This document shows, one piece after another, positions 42,335 through 51,510 of a DNA stretch of 64,000 bases. The stretch is taken from contig CANQNF010000004.1 in NCBI GenBank assembly GCA_947625125.1, positions 1-64,000 on the forward strand, given 5' to 3'. A model generated the notes under the pieces. It did not search any database. It was given only the letters and a program-made list of their open reading frames with translations, and had not been told where the DNA came from. The position numbers and the translations under genes were made by a program. Positions within the stretch are counted from its first letter, which is position 1. Every line of letters starts with the position of its first letter. Source of the DNA: an uncultured Clostridia bacterium (GTDB lineage: Bacteria > Bacillota > Clostridia > Oscillospirales > Ruminococcaceae).

Positions 42335-43142
42335 TCCTCTTGCCCCCTATTGTCATCAGCGGTAAAAACGTCGCCAAAAACAGCCCTAAAGGCAGCAATA
42401 CCGGCATTACACGGCTTGTCGGGGTGACCTGCGCCGGGTTGATCATATGATACGTATCGAACCGGAAGCTGCCCGTGAGATTGCAGATGACGTAGGAAAA
42501 CATGTAGAGGATAAACGGCGACAGAAGCGCCGTGAAGCGGCTTTGTGTGAATAGAGAGACGACGAGAGAAGTCTCGCAAAGCATGCCGACAATGATTCCC
42601 CCGAGGGCAAGATAGATAATTATGTAAATCATCGGGTGGGATATGAAAAACCCGGTGTTCGGGTTGGCGCTTCTTGCGGCAGAGAATTTTTCCGGCCATA
42701 GCGCGGGGTCAACCGTCGGAACGAAAATCGATGTAACCAAAAGATTTGCAATAAATGGTATCATAAACGCCGCCATGCCCGAAGCAAGAACCGCTAAATA
42801 TTTCGCCGCAAGCCATTTTCTTTTATCGGCTCTTGTAAGGATGTTTTTTGCATACCCGTCCGAAAGGTCTCCGGCGAGGCTGTCGGCATGGGGGAGCGAA
42901 CACAGAAGCGGCGTCAAAAGAAATAGCAGAGTTTTCCCCAAGGAGGTCGCCCGAAGCCCGATATATTCGGTGAAAAGCGAAAGCGGAGGATATGGGTCTT
43001 TCGGCATTTCATTGAGCCAGAGCAGGGGGTATGAGCGGTCGAAAAAGTCGAAAACCGCAATGGCGCAGCCCGCAAAAATCGCTGTTAAAAAGTAGATATT
43101 TTTAAATGCGCGGGCAAATTCAAATTTAATCAGCTTAATCAT
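42324..43142 (-). CDS. ABC-2-like permease
   Basis: The 272-residue protein begins MIKLIKFEFARAFKNIYFLT, typical of ABC-2 permeases, with hydrophobic segments around TLLFLLTPLLCSLPHADSLA, AAFMIPFIANLLVTSIF, IIIYLALGGIIVGMLCETSL and MPVLLPLGLFLATFLPLMT. It is the partner of 41564-42334 in a two-permease transporter. It follows the exported protein gene by 3 bp. Confidence 0.75.
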   Translation of the reverse strand: MIKLIKFEFARAFKNIYFLTAIFAGCAIAVFDFFDRSYPLLWLNEMPKDPYPPLSLFTEYIGLRATSLGKTLLFLLTPLLCSLPHADSLAGDLSDGYAKNILTRADKRKWLAAKYLAVLASGMAAFMIPFIANLLVTSIFVPTVDPALWPEKFSAARSANPNTGFFISHPMIYIIIYLALGGIIVGMLCETSLVVSLFTQSRFTALLSPFILYMFSYVICNLTGSFRFDTYHMINPAQVTPTSRVMPVLLPLGLFLATFLPLMTIGGKRNVY

Positions 43143-43145
43143 TTT

Positions 43146-43934
43146 CTACCTCAGATATAAATGTCCGACCTTATCCTGAGCGTCTAACGAATAGCCCCAG
43201 ACATCGAGATCGACCCAGCGCGTTACCCCTTCTTCGGCAAATTTTCTTTCTACAAGCCAGCCGAATCGAGCAGTTTTGGTTTCGTCTGCCTCGAAGTATG
43301 CGCTGAAGTAGTCGATCGCGCCGTTAAAGCCCTCTGGACAGACGCCGCAGTTGTCGTGGAGGCTGAACCAATGCGCGCCCTCAAAGCCCATGTATGGGTA
43401 AACGTCGTTATCGCCGACCAAATGCAGATCATGACTGCCCCATTTTTGCATCTGCGCCTCTCCTGTCAGGTTCTGAATATCCATCTCGACAATCAGCCAC
43501 ACGCAGTCGAGCCCGAAAGCGCCGTCATAGCTGCCGTCATCGGCTATGTGATCGGCAGCACTGACCCAGCGCTCAATTCCGTCTTCGTCGGGCTGAAGCT
43601 CGGGCAGAGAAAAATCACGGCAATCTTCTTTTGTGATCCCCTCGGGCAGGTTATCCGAAAAGTAAAAGTCCTTAAGCGTATAGCCCCATTCATCGTGGAT
43701 TATCTGCACACCGATGCTTGAATCTTCGGATACTGAATCGCTTGGAACAGTCACATCAGTCTCAGCCTCCGTCGTAAGTTCGTCTGCATGTTGGTAGTGA
43801 TTCCCGCTTGAATCCTTGGGCATAATATTTTCATTGTTCCGAGCAAACGCAGGTCCGCGGTCTTTAATGAACATAACGATTGCGGTCAGCGCCGCAAATG
43901 CAAAAATAATTAAAACAGTTAAAGATTTTTTCAT
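43146..43934 (-). CDS. Membrane-anchored extracytoplasmic protein of the ECF operon
   Basis: This 262-residue protein has an N-terminal transmembrane/signal segment (SLTVLIIFAFAALTAIVMFI) without a lipobox cysteine. It has a Thr/Ser/Glu-rich linker and a folded domain with several aromatic residues and cysteines (LHDNCGVCPEGFNG). I do not recognise the family. Placed between a probable anti-sigma-like protein and transporter genes, it may be a sensor or regulator outside the membrane. It overlaps the upstream gene by 4 bp. Confidence 0.65.
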   Translation of the reverse strand: MKKSLTVLIIFAFAALTAIVMFIKDRGPAFARNNENIMPKDSSGNHYQHADELTTEAETDVTVPSDSVSEDSSIGVQIIHDEWGYTLKDFYFSDNLPEGITKEDCRDFSLPELQPDEDGIERWVSAADHIADDGSYDGAFGLDCVWLIVEMDIQNLTGEAQMQKWGSHDLHLVGDNDVYPYMGFEGAHWFSLHDNCGVCPEGFNGAIDYFSAYFEADETKTARFGWLVERKFAEEGVTRWVDLDVWGYSLDAQDKVGHLYLR

Positions 43935-44218
43935 GTCTCGGTTTCCTCCTTTTTCGGAAGAATAAACTCTAAAACGGGGTTTTCGGGAAGCATAGCAGGC
44001 GCGCTTTTTTCGGTGGTTTCAACATCTGCATAAGTTATCGGCGCAGGCTTATACTCTGCATTAAATACAAACGCAAAGAGAAAAACGCTCAACGCAGCGG
44101 CGGCAATATCACTCAAAAATTTCAGCCTCGCCTCGCGCCGATATTCAAACGAAGCCTCTAAAAAAGCATGCTCGGTTTCGCCCAAAGCATGATAAATAAA
44201 GCCGTCGTTCATGTTCAT
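43931..44218 (-). CDS. Small single-pass membrane protein, possible anti-sigma factor
   Basis: The 95-residue protein has a cytoplasmic N-terminal half (MNMNDGFIYHALGETEHAFL), one transmembrane helix (IAAAALSVFLFAFVFN) and a short outer tail. It overlaps both the sigma gene and the next gene by 4 bp. Size, topology and position fit an anti-sigma factor holding the adjacent ECF sigma at the membrane, though no zinc-binding HxxxCxxC motif is present. Confidence 0.55.
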   Translation of the reverse strand: MNMNDGFIYHALGETEHAFLEASFEYRREARLKFLSDIAAAALSVFLFAFVFNAEYKPAPITYADVETTEKSAPAMLPENPVLEFILPKKEETET

Positions 44219-44754
44219 AAGAGCCCCCTTTTCTTCAGAAATTTTTCGAGTTTTTCCCGCGACGCGGCAAGGCTTGATTTGACCTTCGATTCGCTGAACG
44301 AGTACCGAACCGCGATCTCGCGCACGCTCTCGAAAAAGTAGTATTTTCGGATAAAAATATTTCTTGAGTCCGGCGGCAGTCCGTCAAGAAAGTCGTTAAT
44401 AGCCTCCTTGAGCGCGATTTTGTCGGCAATAGGCGCACTGTCGGGCGGGCTGTATGTATCATCAAGACTGACAACCTCACCCGAGCGCTTTTTCGCATTG
44501 ATATAGCGGTATTTCGAGAGAGCCGCCGACCGAGCCACTGAGCAGACATACGCCCTGAAATTCTCGGGCTTTTCGGGAGGAATGCTCTGCCAAAGCCTGA
44601 TATAAACGTCCGAGAGGCATTCCTCGGCATCCTCACGAGAGCGCAGAATAGAGCGAATCAGTTTTTTGATGAGCCGCCCGTATTTCCTCTCGGTCAGCAC
44701 GATTGCGCGCTGATCCCGCAAAAAATAAAGTTCAATAATTTCGCAGTCTTTCAC
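44215..44754 (-). CDS. ECF RNA polymerase sigma factor
   Basis: The protein has 179 residues. Region 2 has SREDAEECLSDVYIRLWQSI with FRAYVCSVARSAALSKYRYI. Region 4 has LKEAINDFLDGLPPDSRNIF and FFESVREIAVRYSFSESKVK (HTH). It starts with GTG 44754 and RBS GGAGGTGA. It heads the six-gene operon down to 40916, and autoregulation by the operon is likely. I could not pick its promoter with confidence; 44760-44985 has no other gene. Confidence 0.88.
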   Translation of the reverse strand: MKDCEIIELYFLRDQRAIVLTERKYGRLIKKLIRSILRSREDAEECLSDVYIRLWQSIPPEKPENFRAYVCSVARSAALSKYRYINAKKRSGEVVSLDDTYSPPDSAPIADKIALKEAINDFLDGLPPDSRNIFIRKYYFFESVREIAVRYSFSESKVKSSLAASREKLEKFLKKRGLL

Positions 44755-44986
44755 GGCTCACCTCCAAGGGTTTCTATAACATAAGACGCAGGCGAAGAGA
44801 ATTCGGTCGGGGAAAACGGGAAAAATAGTGCACAAAATTTTGAGGGAATGAGGTAAGTTTATTATGGCATAGTGGGCGGGGGATGTCAATTGATGGGAGA
44901 GTGTATGGGGAAAGCATGACGAACAGCGCATTTTTAAAGCGAGTATAAAAGATAATTGACAAATGGACATTTATCCCCTTTCCCTC

Positions 44987-45108
44987 GGGAGCGTCTTATT
45001 CGCACGCATTATTCGCTATTATTAAATTCGTCGCCATAGGCGACACCTTGAAATTCTGTTTTCTGATTTCTGACTTCTGTATTCTTAATGTGTCCGATAG
45101 GACACATC
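44987..45108 (-). repeat. Dispersed structured repeat, copy D (inverted)
   Basis: Read on the minus strand: stem GATGTGTCC/GGACACATT, linker with CAGAAGTCAGAAATCAGA, second stem GTCGCC-TAT-GGCGAC, tail AATAATGCGTGCGAATAAGA. Same layout as copies A to C. Confidence 0.8.
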
Positions 45109-45126
45109 TTTTCTCTCCCACACCCC

Positions 45127-45155
45127 TTGCAATTTCAATAATAATGTGCTATAGT
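45127..45155 (+). promoter_or_regulatory. Promoter of the MATE exporter gene
   Basis: TTGCAA (45127-45132), 17-bp spacer, TATAGT (45150-45155). A second TATAAT lies at 45171. The gene starts at 45194 with GGAGG. Confidence 0.6.
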
Positions 45156-45193
45156 TATATGGTTTCATGTTATAATTTATTTCGGAGGTCTTT

Positions 45194-46609
45194 ATGGCTA
45201 ACAGCTTCGTTAAAAAATACGTCGGCGACCGGGCGTTTTATAAACAGCTCGTTTCCGTCGTTCTGCCTATCATGATCCAAAACGCGATCACAACGTTCGT
45301 CGGGCTTCTTGACAATATCATGGTCGGAAAAACCGGCACCGACCCCATGACCGGCGTGTCCATCGCCAACCAGCTCGTCTTTGTTTTTAACATTCTTATT
45401 TTCGGGGCAATTTCCGGCGCGGGAATCTTTACGGCTCAGTTCCACGGCAGCGGCGACAGCGAGGGCGTGCGCCAGACGATGAGGTTCAAGCTCATGATAT
45501 GCACCGTGATATCCGCTCTCGGCATATGCGTATTCAGCCTGTTCCGCAATAACCTTATATCCCTTTATATTTCGGGCAACGCCTCCGTCGGAGACCCCGC
45601 CGCGACCCTCGGCTTCGGCTCAGACTATCTTAGGGTCATGCTCTTCGGCCTTATCCCCTTTGCGATAACTCAGGCCTATGCCGGAACATTGAGAGAGACT
45701 GGCGAAACGGTGCTCCCCATGGCGGCGGGCGTGGCGGCAGTTCTTGTAAACCTTTCACTGAACTGGGTGCTTATTTTCGGTCATCTCGGCGCGCCTGCCT
45801 TAGGAGCTGTCGGCGCCGCTATCGCGACTGTCATATCAAGATATGCAGAGCTTCTTATCGTAGTCGTCTGGACCCACACTCATGCCGATAAAAACCCCTT
45901 TGCAAAGGGACTTTACCGCTCGGCATACATACCCAAAAACGTCATTCGGCAGATCTTTGTCAAGGGCACTCCGCTGTTTTTAAACGAGGCGTTCTGGAGT
46001 TTCGGCATTGCCGCCGTCACGACCTGCTACTCATACAGAGGTCTCGAAGTCATTTCGGCGAACAATATTTCGGTCACGGTCATGAACCTCTTTAACGTCA
46101 CGTTTCTGTCGCTCGGCTCGGCGATTTCCATTATCATCGGCCAGGAGCTCGGCAGCGGAAATACCGAAAACGCCGTCGACAAGGACAGAAAGCTTTTGTT
46201 CATTTCTTTCGCCTCCGGCGTCGTCACGGGCATAGTAATGGCGCTCGTGTCGCCTGTCTTCCCGCAGTTTTACAACACCGAGCCCGAGATAAAGCACCTT
46301 GCCACGCTGTTTATACTTGCCGTTGCGGCGGGCATGCCGGTCCAGTCGTTTTTGAACGCCTGCTATTTCACGCTCCGTTCCGGCGGAAAGACGGTCATCA
46401 CGTTTATTTTCGACAGCGGCGCGATTTGGGCGATAAACTTCCCGCTGGTGTATATCCTCACGCACTATGTCCCGGGCATGCACGTCGCGCTGATAATGCT
46501 CTGCGAGCAGATGTCGGGTCTCATTCGCTGCGCGATAGGACTTGTGCTTGTCAAGAGAAAGACCTGGGTCAACAACCTGACGGTAATGGGGGAGACGGGG
46601 GAAGGATAA
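45194..46609 (+). CDS. MATE-family multidrug/sodium antiporter
   Basis: The protein has 471 residues and about 12 transmembrane segments in two repeats. VLPIMIQNAITTFVGLLDNI with DNIMVGKTGTDPMTGVSIAN is the characteristic MATE start, and the second half repeats the pattern at FVKGTPLFLNEAFWSFGIAA. It exports drugs or metabolites in exchange for Na+ or H+. It stands alone with its own promoter and is followed by a strong terminator. ATG 45194 follows TTCGGAGG. Confidence 0.92.
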   Translation: MANSFVKKYVGDRAFYKQLVSVVLPIMIQNAITTFVGLLDNIMVGKTGTDPMTGVSIANQLVFVFNILIFGAISGAGIFTAQFHGSGDSEGVRQTMRFKLMICTVISALGICVFSLFRNNLISLYISGNASVGDPAATLGFGSDYLRVMLFGLIPFAITQAYAGTLRETGETVLPMAAGVAAVLVNLSLNWVLIFGHLGAPALGAVGAAIATVISRYAELLIVVVWTHTHADKNPFAKGLYRSAYIPKNVIRQIFVKGTPLFLNEAFWSFGIAAVTTCYSYRGLEVISANNISVTVMNLFNVTFLSLGSAISIIIGQELGSGNTENAVDKDRKLLFISFASGVVTGIVMALVSPVFPQFYNTEPEIKHLATLFILAVAAGMPVQSFLNACYFTLRSGGKTVITFIFDSGAIWAINFPLVYILTHYVPGMHVALIMLCEQMSGLIRCAIGLVLVKRKTWVNNLTVMGETGEG

Positions 46610-46627
46610 AGAATCGGTAAAAAGCGA

Positions 46628-46664
46628 CCCCGCAGGAGCCTTGAAGCTTCTGCGGGGATATTTT
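46628..46664 (+). terminator. Terminator after the MATE gene
   Basis: CCCCGCAG and CTGCGGGG enclose AGC/GCT pairs, followed by ATATTTT. It lies between convergent genes and may serve both. Confidence 0.85.
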
Positions 46665-46722
46665 GTCCGTTCTCCCATATGCGAGAGGGTAATTTTCTTA
46701 ATTAACGTTCGCAAATTCGACC

Positions 46723-48084
46723 TCACCACTTCTCCTGGCTGCTGCGGCCGCCGTAGAGTCTCGAGCGCTTTTTGTTTGCCCGTCGGACGGCGATCTTCAC
46801 AATAACGATCAGGACAGTATAGACAAGAAAAAATGCGGCGGAGAACTTCGCGGCGTCAAAGAATTCCTTTGAACCGATGAAGCTTTGGGCTACCGATAAA
46901 AGCTCCTTTTGCTCGCTTCTTTCGACGTCCGTCGTTGCGACAAGGTCCATTTTCGCAAGCGTCCCGCCGCCGTACTGAAGCTCCATCGTTCCTAAAACCT
47001 CGCCCTCTTTTACGGGCGCTATAACGTTCTGCTTAAGCTCTATCACACGGTGGATGCTCTCTGCCGGGACTCTTGTGCTCCAGATGCGGGAATATTCCTT
47101 TTCCGGCCGGACTATCACATAGTCCACGCCCTCGCCGTATTCTACCGGCACTTCCGCTATTTCCTCGGTGCCCGCTATAAGAGTGGTGTACTTAAAATCC
47201 GAAAACGCCCATTCGTAGATATTTTTATGATCTATCATGTTATACATGACCTGATTCCCGTTTTCGTCATACTGCGGCGCGCCCAAGGTTATAAGCAGGT
47301 AGCTGTAGCCGTCCTTATATGCCAAAGAAGCGAGGCATCTTCCCGACTCGTCGAGAGTGCCGGTCTTGATTCCCTTGACATACTCGTAATAGTAGTCGCT
47401 GCCCTTCATCATCATCGAATTGGTATGGGTTATCGTTCTCGGGTCGTGATAGGACGTTTCCTCCATCTCGTAGCTCGGCGAGCATGCTATTTCGGTGAAC
47501 ATCGGCAAAGTCATTGCATACTGTATCAGCGTGCAGAGGTCTCTTGCGGTAGTGTAGTGGTCCTGCCAGAAGAGTCCGTGGGCGTTTGTGAAGTGAGTGC
47601 TGTCCATGCCTAACTGCTGTGCCTTAAGGTTCATCATGTCCGCAAATGCCGAAAGAGAGCCCGCAGAATTTACTGCCAGAATATTAGCCGCTTCGCAGGC
47701 CGAGCGCAGCATAAGGGCATAGAGCAGGTCCTTTACCGAGACTTCCTCGCCGTTTCTTATGTCGGCGTTTGACGCGCCTGTCAGATAAAGCTCGTCGAAA
47801 CATTCGTAGCCTCCCGACCAGTACGTAGTGGAGAGCGCACTTATGTCGTCCTTGAACTGCTCCAAAATAAGCACCGCCGTCATTATCTTCGTAAGAGAGG
47901 CGGGCGTTCTTTTTTCGTCGGCATTTTTCTGGTACACGACCTCGCCGGTGTCGAGATTATATAGGATAGCCGATTCGGAATACACGTCGAAATCCGGCGT
48001 GAAGCTTGCGCAGAAAGCCCCTGCGGACAGGGAAATTATAAGTGCAAAAGCCGTAACGGCGCAGAGAATTTTTTTAAGCAGCAT
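46723..48084 (-). CDS. D-alanyl-D-alanine carboxypeptidase (DacF-like, PBP5 family)
   Basis: The protein has 453 residues. A signal peptide (KKILCAVTAFALIISLSAGA) leads to a serine peptidase with ASLTKIM (catalytic SxxK near residue 67) and VKGIKTGTLDESGRCL (KTG). The second motif reads SAC (LMLRSACEAANIL) where SxN is usual. A C-terminal beta domain and a membrane anchor (FSAAFFLVYTVLIVIVKIAV) follow. It trims pentapeptides in peptidoglycan. Start ATG 48084 has GGAGGG upstream; the longer frame to 48159 lacks an RBS and would mask the signal peptide. Confidence 0.9.
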   Translation of the reverse strand: MLLKKILCAVTAFALIISLSAGAFCASFTPDFDVYSESAILYNLDTGEVVYQKNADEKRTPASLTKIMTAVLILEQFKDDISALSTTYWSGGYECFDELYLTGASNADIRNGEEVSVKDLLYALMLRSACEAANILAVNSAGSLSAFADMMNLKAQQLGMDSTHFTNAHGLFWQDHYTTARDLCTLIQYAMTLPMFTEIACSPSYEMEETSYHDPRTITHTNSMMMKGSDYYYEYVKGIKTGTLDESGRCLASLAYKDGYSYLLITLGAPQYDENGNQVMYNMIDHKNIYEWAFSDFKYTTLIAGTEEIAEVPVEYGEGVDYVIVRPEKEYSRIWSTRVPAESIHRVIELKQNVIAPVKEGEVLGTMELQYGGGTLAKMDLVATTDVERSEQKELLSVAQSFIGSKEFFDAAKFSAAFFLVYTVLIVIVKIAVRRANKKRSRLYGGRSSQEKW

Positions 48085-48339
48085 CGGTTCACCCTCCGTA
48101 ACTGCCCCAACAAGGGAGCAGAAAGAAACAAAAATATAGTCATAATACCATAATACCACAAAACCCGACGTTTGAAAAGATGTAAAATATTAAAAAACGG
48201 TAACAGTTTAGGGGATAGAAATTAGGGGATAGAGGTTAGAAGATATTAACAGGGCGACAGCGTTCGACGAACATGCGGCCGCTCCCGGCCGGAGTGGGCT
48301 GCAACACCCCCGCGGCCGGAACCGCACTTTCCTGCGTAC

Positions 48340-48416
48340 GCGGAGCCCCGGCTCGCGTAAGCGAGCCCGACGGCTTCGCCGTCGGACCCGGCCGCAGGCC
48401 GGGTCGGGGCTCCGCC
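48340..48416. repeat. GC-rich cruciform repeat, copy IV (inverted order)
   Basis: Outer stem GCGGAGCCCC/GGGGCTCCGC. Inner hairpins in reverse order: GGCTCGC-GTAA-GCGAGCC, CGACGGC-TTC-GCCGTCG, CCCGGCC-GCA-GGCCGGG. Confidence 0.8.
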
Positions 48417-48463
48417 CCGCACTCCCCCCGGTGTTCCGGCCGCGGGGACCGTAAGCGCTCTAC

Positions 48464-49489
48464 TTAATCTTCCCAGATCTCGGCCGGCAGCGTGCCGAGA
48501 AACTCCCTCATCTCGCCCGCCATTTCCTTTTGCTCGCTGTACCTCGGATGCCCCGGAGTGGCCTTTCCGACCCGGGTATACATGAAGTGATACGCCCGGC
48601 CGCTTTCACCGCCGAGACGGTCCTTTATCTCCTCCATCGCCTCGTCCCAGACCGGGTCGTGATTCAGTACCGTCAGCGCCATGACCGCCGCCGCTTTCGG
48701 GGCGCGCGCCCTGACCGAGTTGATTATTTCGAGGTATTTTTTTATCCACGCCTCTTTTTTCTCGGGGTCATAAAGCACGTTCGGGTCGGGGTTCGAGTCG
48801 TTCTGACCGATGGCGAAAATTATGACGTGGGGCACGAAATGAAAGTCCCAGTCGCTTTTCGGCACATAGGAGCTGTAGCGGCACTTGTCCCAGCAGGACT
48901 CCATGCCCCGTGTGTTCGGCATCTCGAACCAGCCCGTCCCGTCAAATATCGAGATACCGCCCTGAGACGTGTCGTAGACCTCCGCGGGCAGCTCCCTTGC
49001 CAGTATCTGCGGGTAGGCGTGGTAGGCGTTGTCCCACTGTCCGTTGTGTTCGGGGTCGCTCTTTCCGGCATATTCTTCGCAGTCGACAACAGACCCCGCC
49101 GAAACGCTGTCGCCGTAGACCTCGATTCTTTTTTTGGGAGCATTAGGCAGCGGCAGCAGTTCACCGTCAAGCTCTACCGATTTTATCGTGATGAAGTGAC
49201 CCTCCATCCGTTTATAAATAAGCAGGTCATGCTCGCCGTCTTCTTTGCATTCTATCTCGGCGATGCCGTCGCCGCTTCCGCCTACGGGGTACTGTCTTTC
49301 CTCGCCGTCGACGACAACGCCTAAAATGCTCGGCGCTCCGAAGTTTTCATTGCGCCAGTTTACCCTTGCAAGCTTTCCTTTAAACCTGAAAAACACCGAC
49401 GTCCCGGGCCAGGTAAGGCATGCCCCGTCCGCGGTATCGACTCGGCCGCAGAGCCTGAATCGGCAGCCTGTCGGAGAATATGTATTCAT
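48464..49489 (-). CDS. SGNH/GDSL hydrolase, carbohydrate esterase family 2-like
   Basis: The protein has 341 residues. An N-terminal beta-sandwich (CLTWPGTSVFFRFKGKLARV) leads to an SGNH esterase domain: VYGDSVSAGSVV with nucleophilic Ser near 130, FAIGQND (block III), and GHPRYSEQKEMAGEM with the catalytic His near 314. This two-domain layout is that of CE2 acetyl esterases acting on plant polysaccharides. There is no signal peptide, so it would work inside the cell on imported oligosaccharides. RBS GGGAGG precedes ATG 49489. It is divergent from the pullulanase gene. Confidence 0.82.
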   Translation of the reverse strand: MNTYSPTGCRFRLCGRVDTADGACLTWPGTSVFFRFKGKLARVNWRNENFGAPSILGVVVDGEERQYPVGGSGDGIAEIECKEDGEHDLLIYKRMEGHFITIKSVELDGELLPLPNAPKKRIEVYGDSVSAGSVVDCEEYAGKSDPEHNGQWDNAYHAYPQILARELPAEVYDTSQGGISIFDGTGWFEMPNTRGMESCWDKCRYSSYVPKSDWDFHFVPHVIIFAIGQNDSNPDPNVLYDPEKKEAWIKKYLEIINSVRARAPKAAAVMALTVLNHDPVWDEAMEEIKDRLGGESGRAYHFMYTRVGKATPGHPRYSEQKEMAGEMREFLGTLPAEIWED

Positions 49490-49570
49490 AAAATTCCTCC
49501 CGAAAAGATTGATTTATTCTATTTTACCACAGTCCGCCGCAATAATCAACCGAAAAATTAAATTTTGCTA

Positions 49571-49599
49571 TTGAAAAATCGGGGAAAAGGTTATATAAT
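49571..49599 (+). promoter_or_regulatory. Promoter of the pullulanase-dipeptidase operon
   Basis: TTGAAA (49571-49576), 17-bp spacer, TATAAT (49594-49599), 43 bp before the ATG at 49643. Confidence 0.75.
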
Positions 49600-49642
49600 A
49601 TAGGGTGCAATAATTTTGTATAAATGTATAAAGGGTGAAATT

Positions 49643-51508
49643 ATGGACTTTAACGACGTTGACAGAAATTATTCCTACTCGGGCGAACTCGGAGTCGAGC
49701 TGTCGGAGAATTCTACGTCTTTTTCGGTGTGGGCTCCCTGCGCCGAAAACGTCGAGCTTAAGCTTTACGATTCCCAGACCGGCGGTCCCCGGGAGGTCGT
49801 GCCCCTTAAAAAGGGCGACGACGGCGTATGGAGATATGTCAGCCCCGAGAGGCTGAGTGGGCTTTACTACACCTATGCCTACACTTACGGCGGCGTTGCA
49901 CGCGAGGGCCTCGACGTATATGCAAAATCCGCAGGCGCGAACGCCCTAAGAGGCTATATCGCCGACTTCGCGGCCACCGACCCCTCGGGCTGGGACAGGG
50001 AGACATACGTCAAGACTCAAAGCCCCGTCGACGCGGTGATATATGAGCTTTCGGTCAGGGATTTCTCGTTTGACGAATCGTCCAACATCGCTCCGTCCGC
50101 CAGGGGAACTTTCGCCGCCTTTTACGACCGCTACAGCAGGCTCCCCTCCGGCAGACCCACCTGCTTGGGACATTTAAAAAACCTCGGCGTTACCCACGTC
50201 CAGCTGCTCCCGATATTCGATTTCGAGGGCGTGGACGAGATAAATCCCCGCTCGGAATACAACTGGGGCTACAACCCCGCGAACTACAACCTCCCCGACG
50301 GGTCGTTCTCGCGTGAGCCGAACAAGCCCGAGAGAAGAATAAACGAGCTGAAAAAGCTCGTGCAGTCGCTCCACCGCGAGGGCATAGGAGTCGTCATGGA
50401 CGTCGTGTATAACCACACCTCCCGCACCGGCGATTCAAGCTTTGACATCGCTTTCCCGCAGTATTATTACAGGGTCGACGAAAGCGGCAGGTATTCAAAC
50501 GGCTCGGGCTGCGGAAACGAGCTTGCTTCCGAGCGCGCGATGGTGAGAAAATTTATCGTCGATTCGGTGGTATGGTGGGCAAAGGAATACCGCATGGACG
50601 GCTTCAGATTCGATCTGATGGGCGTTTTGGACATCGACACGATAAACGAGATAACCCGCCGCCTCAAGGAGATAAACCCGTCGGTGCTCCTCTACGGAGA
50701 GGGCTGGACGGGAGGGGCCACTATGCTTGCCTACGAGCGCTCCGCCATGAGAGACAACGCTGCCGCAACCCCCGAGGTCGCATTCTTCAACGACAGCTTC
50801 CGCGACGCCATAAAGGGCGACACTTTCTCCGGCCCTGCTCTCGGATATATAAGCGGAAACTTCCACTTCCGTTCAAGAATAATAGACGGTCTTTTGGGCA
50901 GGCCGGGCTGGACCGGTTCTCCGGTGCAGACGATAAACTACTGCGAAGCCCACGACAACCTGACCCTCTGGGACAAGCTGACGGCTTCGGCGGGCGGCTA
51001 TTCCGAGTCCGACCGAAAGAAAATGGCGAGGCTTGCCATGTTTTTGGTCATGACCGCCCAGGGAATACCCTTTTTGCACGGCGGACAGGATTTTCTGCGC
51101 TCCAAGAAAAACGACCCGAATTCCTACCGTTCGTCCGACGACGTGAATTCGCTGAAGTGGTACATGCTCGATAAAAACGGTCTCGAGTCGGACTATTGCC
51201 GAGGGCTTATTTCATTCAGGAAAAAGCACCCGGGCCTGCGAATGAGAACAGAATCGGAGGTCAGCTCGGCATTTGAAGTCCTTGCCTCCCCGGACGGCAC
51301 GGTCGAGCTTCGGCTCAACACTCCGACCGAGTGTCTTTTAATTCTTGTGAACCCGGTGCCGAGGGCGAAGATGATGACTCTTCCCGACGGCGAATGGTAT
51401 CTTCACGTCAGCGATATAACGGCCTCTGAAAGCCCGATGGCGACCTACTGCGAGGGGATAATCGTGCCCCCGATATCCGGCATGGTGCTGATAAGAAAGG
51501 AAAACTGA
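49643..51508 (+). CDS. pulA: Type I pullulanase / glycogen debranching enzyme
   Basis: This 621-residue GH13 enzyme has an N-terminal CBM48-like domain (TSFSVWAPCAENVELKLYDS, residues 20 to 110) and catalytic-barrel motifs. These are YNWGYNPANYNLPDGSFS (pullulanase signature), VVMDVVYNHT (region I), YRMDGFRFDLMGVLD (region II with Asp nucleophile), VLLYGEGWTGG (region III, acid Glu) and CEAHDNLTLWDK (region IV). It hydrolyses alpha-1,6 branches of glycogen or starch. There is no signal peptide, so it is cytoplasmic and fits with glycogen phosphorylase at 58850. Start 49643 (AAGGGTG upstream) preferred over 49616. Confidence 0.92.
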   Translation: MDFNDVDRNYSYSGELGVELSENSTSFSVWAPCAENVELKLYDSQTGGPREVVPLKKGDDGVWRYVSPERLSGLYYTYAYTYGGVAREGLDVYAKSAGANALRGYIADFAATDPSGWDRETYVKTQSPVDAVIYELSVRDFSFDESSNIAPSARGTFAAFYDRYSRLPSGRPTCLGHLKNLGVTHVQLLPIFDFEGVDEINPRSEYNWGYNPANYNLPDGSFSREPNKPERRINELKKLVQSLHREGIGVVMDVVYNHTSRTGDSSFDIAFPQYYYRVDESGRYSNGSGCGNELASERAMVRKFIVDSVVWWAKEYRMDGFRFDLMGVLDIDTINEITRRLKEINPSVLLYGEGWTGGATMLAYERSAMRDNAAATPEVAFFNDSFRDAIKGDTFSGPALGYISGNFHFRSRIIDGLLGRPGWTGSPVQTINYCEAHDNLTLWDKLTASAGGYSESDRKKMARLAMFLVMTAQGIPFLHGGQDFLRSKKNDPNSYRSSDDVNSLKWYMLDKNGLESDYCRGLISFRKKHPGLRMRTESEVSSAFEVLASPDGTVELRLNTPTECLLILVNPVPRAKMMTLPDGEWYLHVSDITASESPMATYCEGIIVPPISGMVLIRKEN

Positions 51509-51510
51509 GC

